64,000 bases of DNA, from the NCBI GenBank assembly GCA_963970005.1, contig CAXAMN010003547.1, positions 180,816 to 244,815 of the forward strand. Reading direction: 5' to 3'. The stretch's first letter is position 1, and every line of letters starts with the position of its first letter. Below are positions 11,620-23,700 of this stretch, piece by piece. The translations under genes were made by a program, and so were the position numbers. Under the pieces are notes generated by a model that worked only from the letters and a program-made list of their open reading frames with translations, did not search any database and was not told where the DNA came from. The stretch is from Durusdinium trenchii (Eukaryota; Sar; Dinophyceae; Suessiales; Symbiodiniaceae).

Positions 11620-14600
11620 AGATGCTCAAAGTCCGCCACTTCGGCATCTGCCGACGGCCGAAGTGACGAGGATCAGCGCAGGGTGAACCCAAACACACAC
11701 GCCCCAAAAGGGGGGGGGGGTCCGGGTGATGGTGGCATGCGGTGGCAGGATGCCGGAAGATGGCCTGTTAGGTGAAACAGGATCCATCAGCTCGCAGCGT
11801 TTTCAAAGTAGGAAGTGGGAGTCTGCAAGCATGGATCGAGCTGAGGTCAAAAATCTCTGCCTGGCTCCGCTCTTTAAGCTATAGATTACCCACACACCTG
11901 GCATCAGCAGGCTATGTTAGGCAAATCCTGACAAATCCCTTCCACTCTAGGATGACCTGTTTTGAACGAAATAAGAAGCCGTTCAATTTACGCTTGACCG
12001 TTACCCTCAAACAGGCCAGTAGAACCACAGACCTGTTAACATGCGCCTGAAATGGATGTTTTTCTGGATATAGTCAGTGGGTTCAATCATCCCAACTACC
12101 AAATAGTTATCTTCTGAGAAGATCTGAGAAGAAGGTACGACTGGACCTTCCTTCAAGGTCACACAAAAGTGTCGAACACATCACCCTCGATAGGAGGGCA
12201 TGCGGATCCATAATGGCATATCTGAAACCACCACCCAGTGTCTAATGGAACGTGCGAGGCGGTGAGCCTGTCACGGCGTTGCTAAAGACCTGCACCGGCT
12301 CCTGGCGGCATGCAGAGCTGCGCGCTCGCTGGGGCATGCAGAGCTGCGTGCTTGCTCAATTTGGATACTTTGTCTAGCGTTTATGGAATGACTCTTGATG
12401 CTTTTTGCCCGTCGCCGTGGCAAAAAAGCATGAACTCAGTCGGCAGTTGGTCAAAGCCACGCCGCGCCATAGATTGGAAAATTGCAGCCTGTTGTGCCGG
12501 GTTGGGCCACAAGCACTGAGACGGACCACCTCAATGTGTATTGGATGGTTGTCACTCTGAGACTCAAGCCGTTGTGGATCCAACATTCTCATATGTTTGA
12601 GGGTGTCGCTACTAGTGACAAGGGCATGACTACTAGCAGCAAGTATTAGCAGCTACAGTACTAGTAGCGATGCCCTTGTTACTAGTAGCGTATTCTCTAC
12701 TACTCTTGGACAAGACATCAGGGTGCCGTTTTCGCAAGATGGCTGCCAACTTGGCTGCCATGCTTCTTTGCCAGCGCGAAGCTGCTGAGCAGAAGACACC
12801 TCAGTGACCTCCCAAAACAGCCCAAAACCAGGGGAGTCACTGGTCACTGAGAACTCAGTTGCCCTGGAGGAGTTACAGTTGCTCAAACCGCATCGACCCG
12901 GATGAGAGTTCAGAATCGACCCACCATGACCCACCTCTCCCGGATCGAAGCGGAGCCGCTCTCCTCTTCATGGAGCTGCTGCAACTGCTCCGTGAAAACA
13001 CCTGGTTGGGGGGCTCTGTGACGCTGTCTGAGCGAGTGCTGACCGGTCCATGACCGGACCATCCGGCCCTGACGTCGGGTCGTCACTGGCAACTCGTCAC
13101 CGGCAGGTCGTGTCGTCCACGGTCGTTTGGCACCTGACCCCTCGACCGCCGCCCCCTCCGCCGGGTGGGGCCCGACCCTCGCCTCGCGCGCCGAGGAGGA
13201 GGCTGAAGCACACCACGGCTGCTCGGCGCCGCAAAAGCCTCGGCGCTGCTCGGTGCGAAGGCTCCGAAGGCTGCGGGGGCTGGTCTTCGGGGCATTCCAG
13301 CCGTGGCGCGGCGTGGGAAGCGAAGTGCCTCTGGTGGCGTGTTTGATGGTTCAAATGTTTTGGGGTTCTGAAGGGAAAGGTCTGAAAGAGGACGAAAAAA
13401 GAACATGTCCGTGGACACGACTTGCGCACAAGTCAACAACGCTGCCCTCCAAGCCCTTTGTCATGTTGTATGACGGGGACTGGGGGTGTTGAAGTTATCC
13501 AAATTAGATGCAGGGTCCATCCCATGTTCATACTGTCGAGGGAACCAAATGGGAGGAACCTGTAGGCACTAAAAGGAAAACACATTGGAGGCTGCCATCG
13601 CATCGGAGTCGCATCAAAAAAAGGGTCCGAGGAGGCTCCGTGATCCATGGTGATCCGCGGTCAACGAAAGGGTCTACCTCTCTCCACCCCACCCCCCACC
13701 GGGTGAACCGCTGGGGGCCCCGGACATGCTTCCCGGACGTCCGTGTGTCCACCCCCCACACCTTTGTCCGAGGATGTCAGGCCACACGTTTGAACCATCT
13801 GAACGCGCGGAAGCGGCGGGCGGCGGCGCGGTCGACCCCAGCTCAGACGACGTGCGGATCGGCCCCGCCGGCTCAGGTGAATGAAGTGGCTCGCTTCGAC
13901 CAGAAGCTGCTGCTGTGAACAGCCGTGTTTGGACGGTGCAACTCGTTGTGTCTCCCCTTTGGCCAACTTCTGGGTATCTGATGGAATGCTCAATCGGATC
14001 ATCCAGTCGGTTCAACACTTGTTGTCGCCCCCCTTCAGGTGCCCCCGTCTCGCGGGCGCGCGTCGGCCACTCGAGTTTGTCCACCGGCACGGGCCAGGGC
14101 CATAGTCATACATGAACCCGCTCAGGAGTGGCAAGCCGGAGAAACACGTGTAACCACAAATTGAATGTGTATCACTCACAGACTCACTCACAGCTAACAA
14201 GGAATTGGACGTGATCAACCATTGCTTATATGATATCAATATATATATATATTAATATAATATATGGTTGTCATATATAGTTATCATATAAGTATAATGT
14301 ATATATATATAATATGATATGCATGTACCATATGTACCAGTTTATTCTTCATGACTCAATCCTTCGCGGCTGCATGTTCCCGAATGGTCGGTCGAATTCG
14401 GCCCGTCTCAGACCAGTCCTCCAGACTGCTCCGTCGTCACCCCGTCCGTGCACAAATCCCTCATCCGCCACGCGCGTCTCATCCCCCAGCCAGCGCCGCC
14501 TTCGCGGGCATCTCCTGCACAGCAGGGAGAGAGGTTGGTGGTCCCCCCCTTTCGCTCCAACATCCATTCTTCTTGCGGGACATGGCGGTGCGACTGACTG

Positions 14601-14780
14601 TGCATCCCACAGACCCCTCGGTCGGGGAAAACCTAAGCTTTGAGAGGCGGATGTGGTCGTTGTGCTCCATGTTCTCCCAAGGAACTTGATTTGTGAAGTT
14701 TCTTTCTCCAGGCATCCGACCTCTCCATCAGCATCCGACCTCTCCATCAGCATCTGACCTCTCCATCAGCATCTGACCTC
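11620..14780. other. No supported gene; repeats and GC-rich noise
   Basis: Open frames at 13080-13440 and 13660-14090 exist on both strands in GC-rich sequence, with proline/arginine/alanine bias, and no splice-consistent chain was found. 12600-12690 carries several copies of the CTACTAGTAGCGATG family. A frame near 14600-14480 (minus) with CCWSERGG-like composition is not convincing. Confidence 0.4.
12600..12690. repeat. CTAGTAGC repeat cluster
   Basis: Several partial copies of GCTACTAGTAGCGATG and its near-palindromic core CTACTAGTAG in about 90 bases. The same family recurs at 15745-15860, 22620-22810, 35700-35775 and 39365-39490. Confidence 0.7.
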
Positions 14781-14787
14781 TCCACCA
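14713..14787. repeat. Tandem repeat directly after the MSH5 stop
   Basis: About four copies of a 19-20 bp unit (CATCTGACCTCTCCATCAG type on the plus strand) abut the MSH5 stop codon at 14790-14788, so they would lie in its 3' UTR. Confidence 0.85.
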
Positions 14788-17700
14788 TCAATCCCTCTGA
14801 GAACTGGTCCGCGCCTCTGCTTGCGATGCCAGAAACACCATGAAGGCCATGGTCTCCTCTTCGTTCTCCAAGTCCAACGCGCGGAACCGTTGGACGATCT
14901 TCCGACACTTCAAGGCGTGCTGCTGCTCCGCCGGCGCCTGCTTGGACTTCGTAGGACAAGGAGATACTAGAGTGAATGGAAGAAATCCAAACACCCTGAT
15001 GCAGTTCCTGTGGAGAAACCTTGCCTCTTTTCTCCTCCCACTGAATGCATGAGGATATCATTCATGATTCATGATAATGGCCATCCTGAGAATGGCATAG
15101 ATAATCATATGATAGTATGCCAGGAGTGACGCTTCTAGCGGGACCCCATAAACAATGGACATGAAACCCTCAATCTGGATGAAAGTTTGTAGAAATCTCT
15201 ATTGCAAACATGAAGCTCTTGGGAGACTATCTACTATAGTTGGTTTTGCACCCACGGGATCCGATCCACCCCGAAACCTCCACCAGGTGGTGGGTCCATC
15301 CCAAACAACCTGACACAGCCAGATGCGAAAATGAGGCAAAAGGACCGTTTGTGACTGCAAGTGCAGAGATTGGTGCACTGATTGCCTGATTGCTTGAACC
15401 AAACATTCCCGGCAGCAAAATCTTGAACACTCTTTAAACAACAAAACACACACAAATTGACTACCCACTGGCACCAAACCTCCCTAAACTACGGACCCAC
15501 CTCTGCAGACTCGCAGACGAGTCCTGTCCCTGCCTTCACTGGCACCTGTTTCTTCTGCTCAATCATGTCCAACACCTCCTGCGCACGCTGCAGCACCTCG
15601 GGGCTGAGCCCCGCCTTCCGCGCACATTCCAAGCCAAAGGATTTAGACGCACAGCCAGGCACCAGCTGATAGAGGTAGGCGATCGAAGAGGCGCACTCGA
15701 ACTCGGAGTCCTGAAACACCAGTGTTATATAGCTTAAGTAGCTAGTAGCGATGGCCTCCAACCTAATAGCGATGGCCTCCAACTCAATAGCGATGGCCTC
15801 CAACCTAATTAATAGTGGCCTCCAACCTAATAGTGATGGCCTCCAACCCAATAGCGATGAAATCTGTAAGCCTGTTCTCTGTCCCATCTGTGGTTCCAGA
15901 ATGTTGAAAGGAGCCAGGGAAGCGACCCTCCCTCACATCTTATTGATTTGAGCTGAATCCTTGGGATTTGTCGGGGAGGGTCTTCGTTCGTGCCACAGCT
16001 GTGAGGTCCTCACACCGAGAAACGTGGAACTTCTGTGCGTGTCAGAAGATGTTTTTAATACTGCGCAAAATAATGCAAAATACAAAATCAATAAAGAACA
16101 CAAAAACAAACGAAATACAAGGACGGAATAGTTGTCTCTTTTTGTGTTTTTTCTGGTCGCTTCTTTTTGTTTGTTATCTAAGTTATCTAAATTATCTACG
16201 CTTCGCCTGAGCCCTAAAAAGAAACACTCATGGCTCATGAGACTCTTCACAGATCTCGTATGTCTGCAACCTCAGTGCCCTGTCTATCTCTCTGCATGGC
16301 CTGTCCTGTGGCAAAACCCTCAAGTGGCTCACTTGCAGGTGCTCTTCCTCTTCAGAGACGAGGCCCAAGCGAAAAATCTCTGTGAAGTGTGTCGCCACCA
16401 GAACCTCCCAGTGAACTGCAAGACTCAGAAACTACACGCAGGTCGGTCGCCAGGTAACGCTGCGTGACAATACTCATTGCAACACCCAACCCGACATCTT
16501 CCAACGTCCAATCGATCCCCAATCTATCCACATTCACTTGTCATCCATCATACTTATCCACCATCCATCATCCATCATCCAATTCTTCACCCTCACCCCT
16601 ACGCCTTGCCTTCGGCCCTTGGCGCCAGCGGCAGAAATGCTCGATGGCAGCCCCTAGCAGCGCCACACCGTCCGCCGCGCGCGTGCCCTGGCCGAACTCG
16701 TCCAGCAGGACCAGCGAGGACCGGGTCGCGTGCTTCAGCGCCAGCGAGAGCCTCACGCGCCAGCGACACGCGGAACGTGCGGAACCCCATCGGACCGGAA
16801 GTAGTCCAGGGATTGTGCATGCTTCAACTCTAAGCATCTCTAAGCTATCATGCATGACAACCGACCACTTTATTTGTGTCCTGAGCCCGCCATCTCAAAA
16901 CCAACTCTTTACCACTACACTACCACCTCTCCACCCACCGTGGGCCCGAAAAATCCCTCCCGCAGACCGAGCTGCTGTGAGAGGTCCAAGGCGAAGGAGG
17001 AGATCTGTGCGGTGGCGGTCTCCTCAACCCGCGTCCCGCGAACGTTCGGACCGGACACAGCTCCCGACACCAGCGTCTATCGCGGCGTCTATCGCGGCGC
17101 GGTGTCCACCGGCGAAACAGTGGGTTCGTGGGCCAAGAAAGCACGGAAAAGGTGTGGAAGACATTTAAAAGACCAGGAAGAAACAAAACTTCGAGCTTTT
17201 AATGAATGATATATTAAGTGAGAATTTGTTTGTTCTGATTGTTTTACCTTGGTTTGCACATCCCGCAGGCGCTGCTATGATTGCCTTGTGGCTTCGTTGT
17301 GTTTCTTTGGTTGGCATCCACCCATGCAAGCTGGATGGAGACTCCCTCCAAAAACGTCCAAGCGCTATCCCCCTTCGCCATGCCCGCGCCAGGCCACGCA
17401 GCTCTGGATCCGCGAGAAGATGAAGTCGCAAAGACCCAGCTGCGCCTCCTCCGCCGGCACAAAGGACCCTGCGGGTTTCGGTTTCGCGCGGGGGTTTCGG
17501 CGGCGGTTTTCAGGATGGGAAGGACTGAGCTTGCCGGTTAGACCAAGACAAAGGCCTTGGCAGGCCAGATGTCTGGCACGATTGCGGGCAAAAGAGAGTC
17601 GAAGCCAACATGTCCAACTCTGAGACAAAGCAACATCCTTTTGGTCATCTTGACATATCTTGACAAGTGTCTTCCGGTATGGAAGTCATTGAAGCAAAAG

Positions 17701-20700
17701 ATGCGGAGCTGATCTCAATCATCTGGAAACTGATCTGTACATTGCAGCATCTGAAAATGAGGTCCACTGGCTTCAATCGCCAGAGCTGTACAAGGTCCAA
17801 GGCTGTCGGAAGTGCTTCCCACAAAACTGAAGTCCGGACTCCTCCTCAATGCGTAGGAGCTGGTTGTATTTGGAGAGGCGCTCGCTCCTGCATGGTGCAC
17901 CGGTCTTCAAGTGGCCAGTGCCCAAGCCGACGGTCAAATCAGCAATGAAGGTGTCCTCTGTTTCGCCCGATCGGTGCGAAACGAAGACACCCCACCGGTT
18001 CTCTTTGCAAATCTTCCAGGCGGCGATCGACTCGCTGACGCTGCCGATTTGATTCACCTTCAAGAGCATGGCATTCGTTGCCTTCTGCTTTAAGCCCATC
18101 TGCACCCGCTTGGTGTTGGTGCAGTAGATGTCATCTCCCACGATCTCCACCTTGTCACCCACAATGGCCGTGAGTTGTGCATGACCTTCAAAGTCCTCCT
18201 CGGCAAAGGGGTCTTCCAAGAGGGCGATAGGATAGGTGTCACAAAAGTGCTTGTAGAGAGCCACCATCTCCTCTCTGGACTTCTTCTGCTCCGGCCTGGG
18301 TGCTTTGCACTTGAAGTCCAAATCATACTTCTGCTCCTCCGCCTTCCAGAACTCCGAAGAGGCTGGATCCGAGCCGATCAGAATCTTCCCAGTGTGACCT
18401 GCTTGATCAATGGCTTCCAAGAGGAGCTTCAGGCCTTCCTCGGCGTCATTCACAGCAGGTGCAAAGCCACCCTCGTCGCCCACAGCAGTGGAGTCCAGGC
18501 CATACTTCTTCTTGATGATACTCTTGAGGTTGTGGTACGTCTCCGACCCTAACTTCATAGCCTCTGCAAAAGTGCGTGCTCCGAGTGGAATCAGGAAGAA
18601 TTCCTGAAAAGCTAAGTAGTTCCCAGCATGGACGCCGCCATTGATGACATTGAAGCAAGGCACCGGCATGCACATTGGAGGCTTGCCAGCCAGCTCATTG
18701 ATGTGCCTGTACAAAGTGATGCCTTTCTGTGCAGCTCCAGCTCGACAGCATGCCATGGAAACACCCAAAATGGAATTAGCCCCCAAGTTGGTTTTGTTCT
18801 CAGTGCCATCAAGATCCAGCATCAACTTGTCGATGCTCTCCTGATCTGCAGGATCCTTGCCCATTAAGACTGGGGCGATTTTGGTGGTCACATTGTTCAC
18901 TGCCTTTAAGACGCCTTTGCCCATGTAGTCAGAGCCGCCATCCCTCAGCTCGCAGGCTTCATTCTCCCCCGTGCTGGCGCCGCTCGGCACCGCAGCACGG
19001 AAGGTGCCCTGCTCGGTGGTCACCTCCACCTCAACGGTCGGATTGCCACGGCTGTCAAAGATCTGACGAGCGTGGATCTTCTGAATCGGCATGGGACGGA
19101 CGGAGACCCGGACGACACAGGCGACAGGGTTTCGGGTTCGACTCGGCGACGCGGCGAGTGGCTCGAAAGGGACTCCTGGAGCCGAGACAAGCAGGCGACC
19201 GGTCCCAAACCGAAGCCTTCATGGATGAGCCTGGCAGTTGATTGATGGTGCGTCCCGAGTGTTTGACACGGGGGCAAGACATCATCTTAGACATGGCCAA
19301 AGCCGATCTTTTGACTTCGGCCGAGACAAGCCAAGCTTCCGAGATCCCTGTCAGTGCTTTTCACCAAGGTCGATGCACAGCAAAAAGAAAGAGAGAAAGT
19401 CGGTCCCTGCCTATGTGTGCCAGATAGGTGATAAGGCCAACCTGTTTCAAGTAGACCTGACTGGAGAATCTGAAAGGGGGGAACTTTCAAGGGGAAATTG
19501 GCCAAATAGATCCAAATAGACTGTTCACCCCCCACAAAGACCAGAATGAGGGGCCACAATCATTCATAGTTGGGACGAAAAGAATAGACTGACCATAAAT
19601 CATAGGACAATCAGCTCATCGATGGACTCAATAGACCAATTAACATCAATTAACATGCTTCCAACTGATGTCCCCGCATGCCATAAACACCCACTGTGGC
19701 CATGGCCACGAGCTGTTTGTGTGTTTGCGAGCAAAAAGGCTTGGATCGTGCCACACTCGTGCCATGTCGAGTCATCAGCAAAGCCCTCTATTGTATAGTC
19801 CAAACCAAACCAAAAAGCTTCAATGCAAAAATGCAGGGCTCTAAGGAAAGTGAACATCAATACAATACTGTTGCTAACAACACAAAGAGGTGAGACTCTC
19901 TCCTGGCATGCCACCCACATTGTTCTCTCCCAGGGGCAGATTTTCCCGAGAGGTTGGCCCCAGTGATGACCTGCACTCGATAGGACCGCTTCTCTTCCAG
20001 GCCCAGCTCCGTACCTTTGGGTGTGAGCGGAGAATTAGGCATGAGACGATGACATGGTGCCTGGTGCTCTGTGAAACTATGCGAATGGCGCAGAGCCGGG
20101 CGCCGTGATTCCCAGGTTGAATGAGATCCAATGGCTTTTGCTGGCGTTGGGCCTTTTTGTTGACCACCCCCCCCCAAACCGACACCGAAGCCACGGGACC
20201 GGTGTTCCCTGCCACAGATCCATCACCGAAACCCGCTTCGGAAAAAACCCACCGAAACCCGCTGAGCAGCTGTTGGCCACGAAGCCGTGCGCAGCCTTTG
20301 GGGCGGTCGCCTCGACCAGGGGATGGCGACCCTTGACGATGTGCAAACGCCCCGCGTCCTCGACCAGCTTCGGCCGCACCTGCAAAGGTGCGTGCTTTTC
20401 GGCAGCGGTCAGGGGTCAGGCCAGCCCGGTGGCAAGGGGGGAAAGCTGGGAACAAAAGTCATTGGAATGCGACCCTTGAGTGGGGGAGGCGATGGTGGAT
20501 ATGTGTCTGGCTTGGGGCGACGGACTACTAGTAGAGTAGATGAAAATATAGATGACATATTTTACCAGCTGAGTCGGCTGAAGGTTTGGATCGACAATCA
20601 GAGAGCTTCATGAGGCAAACAAATCAATACCTGCGATTTTGAGAGAGGCATGGTTAGAACGTGTTACAACTGAGAACCGACTAAGTAACAAACATTATGA

Positions 20701-23700
20701 ATTCATCATCTCTAAAAAGCAAACAGAAAACATCTGGAATTCCTCTATGAATTCCTTTATGCTTATCCTTTCTCCAACGCTGCCGAGTCCCCAACTCCTC
20801 CCTACAGGAAGATTGGAACTGATGGCATGGACCTTTGGAAGACGATCTTCTTCTACAAACCGGGCGTGGTTTTCGGGTTCCGTGTAGGTCCAGGTCTCAG
20901 GCGCACCCTCCAGGTCAAGGCACCCAGTTCCACTGCAGTGCAGCTGCAGCAAAGGCCATGAGCACGTCCACCTCTGCCAGCAGCTCGCTCGCACTGCGCA
21001 GGCGCGACTCCAATGCCTGGGCTGAGGTGTCTGAACACCCAAGAAGTTGGGAGCCTCCCAAATCACAGCACATTTATGCATATTTACACATATTTGCTGA
21101 GTACTCATATTTGACATTAGCAAAGAATAAACCCTAACACGTCTGCGGCGACAATCCGGTCGCGTCCACAAAACCGAGAAGAACTGCTGCGCTCTTCTCG
21201 TTTCGAACTCTCTCAATCTGGAGGGTCGAGGAACTCTCAAGCGCTCCAAGAGTTGCATGAGAATCTCCAGCTCCACCCCACGCGCATCCACCACCAGGTC
21301 GCCTCGCCGGAAACGGACCGGTCAACCGCTCCGAAAACCGGACCGTCCGAAACGGAGTCCCGAAGCAAAACCTGGGCCGAGACCTGTGTTGCTGGGCCGA
21401 AACCAGAAACTGGAAAGATGAAGTTGCAGAAGATGAGCCCGAAAAAGATCTAAAAGGTGCATCCCTGTCCAAGCGCAAGTCTTGGGTGTTCTTTTCCAAA
21501 GACTGCATCCGACTGCGTTGTGGTCTAGTCTACCACATGTAGTTCTTGGATTTTGTTTGGTTGCACGTCTCGATCAAACCTGGACAGGGTCAAAGTAAAA
21601 GAAAGCTCCACTGTGTCACGATGTGGTGAAGATAACATTCAACGCCTTTTAACCTCCTTTCTTGCCACCGACTTCAGCACCTCAAAGAGCAGCTCAGCAG
21701 CTCACATGCATTTCTCTCTTTGACCAGCTCACACATCCTCCTATCTCCTCCACCGGAAGCCGTCCAAGCCAAGGGACCCACTTCGCAGTCCAAACGCCGA
21801 GCTAAGTCGCACTTGTAGAAGAGCCGCCCGTAGCCTGGCGGTTCAACCGCCGCGGTCGGCGCGGTCGGGGCGGTCGCCCTGCGGTGAGGTCAAAACCGTT
21901 GTTTTCCGGTGAAAAGATCGGCGGGAGTTCACCAGGCGGAAGATGGGGGAGGATCAGAATCCATGATGGAAGGAGATGACTCGCTTGGAGATGACTGATG
22001 ATTCTAGTGGTTGAACTGTTAGGTTCCTTCTTTCTCTTTGCTTCAAGGTTCGAAACTATAGATTTGTCACTTCATTAATTAAGCATGGAGGCTATTGCAC
22101 GCCCTCGGGTCTGTCTGACGGGGCGGGTGCTCCGACTCCCCGTGCCTGCGAACTGGAAGTGCCAATCTTCTGCAGGCAACGGCACAGCATCCCGCAAGGC
22201 ATCCAGGCTCTCCTACCCAGGAAACAACATGAAACGACCGGACGAAACATGCATTCTTCTGCGAGTCAATAGAAGTTTTACACAGTTTTACTATTCTCAG
22301 CGTCGGCATTCATTTAATTGTGGAGTGCAGTAAGTGTTCTGTCCATTCTGCGAGCCCCCAATGATCTCAAACCCCCGCTCCAAGAGTTCCCCAGTGTCAC
22401 CAATCGCACTGACTTCAATTTATGCATTGGACATAGAACCTTGCAAAGGGTGTTTGCACCACATGGCTGACATCTCCTGCATATGGCCCCTTTTCCAGCA
22501 AGTAAGCTAAGCACAAACCAATGTAAAGATAAATAAGCATACAAAAACACACACTTAGAGAGATGCTGCTCACAAGAGCTGAGTCAGTGAGTGAAGTTCC
22601 ACTTTAGTGAATACGATACCAGGAGGGCGCCCTTTAATGGCGATAAAAAAAGTCTCCTAATAACGAAATTGCTGCCCCTAATAGCGATAGAAAATGTCAT
22701 CTAATAACGAAATTGTGGCCCCTAATAGCGAAAGAACATGTCTCCTAATAACGAAATTGAAGGCCCCTAAAAGCCATAGAAAAATGTCCTCTAGTAGCGA
22801 AATACTAGACTAAGGAACAACCACGACCTCAAGAACACATGACACTGAAGTTGATTCAAAAGAGCCATGTAACTCTCACGCAGTGAAATCACATTTTTTC
22901 CTGCTACAGCTTTCGCCGTCTACAGCTTTCACGGATTTCACCGTGCTTTCTTTTGCGCTGGCTCACTGCTCTTCCTTTCCTGGCAGACATGCCATAAACA
23001 GTGGGTTGAAAGACCTTCAAGAATGTTCCAAAGACCCGTCTGAAAGTGTTTTTTGCATGGTAAAAAACAGGGCAGGCAAGTCTTTGGAACTATTTCACCA
23101 ACACAAATCGTGCTGCGCAACGGATGTTTCATTGTCAGTCCGTATAGGTACAGTACAATGTATATATTGTCCGAGCCGTGTCAAAGGTCCTGTCCGTATA
23201 TATTGTTCTCTCCACGGTCTGTCGTTCCAGTTCATGGAATCTCCTTTTCGAAACTGCTGGTAGCATGCCTAGTTCGTTGCAGCTATTTAATCAACAACTT
23301 TCCTGTAATGCAATGACCCCTTTTGAAACTGCTGGTAGCATGTCTGCCAGGACATGCCGTTCTTTTCCTGGCAGACATGCCACAACAGTGGGTTGAAAGA
23401 CCTTCAAGAAAGTTGCAAAGACCCGTCTGAAAGTGTTTTTTGCGTGGGAACAAGCCAGGAGAGGCAAGTCTTTGGAACTATTTCACCAACACCTTCCCGT
23501 GTTGCAAAAAAATTGAGGCTGGTCTTTGGAACCCATTGTTTCGTCCAATTTTCAACACTCACTCAAAAAGGACGGCGCTCCGCCTGTATGTTCTCCAGAG
23601 CGCACAAAAGCCGGATCACTTTTGGTCTGTTGGACCCTCGAAGACCCCGACTTGCAAAGATCACTCTAAACTGGCACCCCAGGCCGGGCACCATTCACCG

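Noticed and set aside
13080..14090. Overlapping ORFs on both strands as a gene
   Set aside because: High GC content lengthens chance ORFs; translations are Pro/Arg/Ala-rich in all frames with no motif or phase-consistent exons.
19175..19200. Possible spliced-leader relic upstream of enolase
   Set aside because: A minus-strand TCTCGGCTCCAG matches only 9 of 12 bases of the leader end; too weak to support retroposition by itself.
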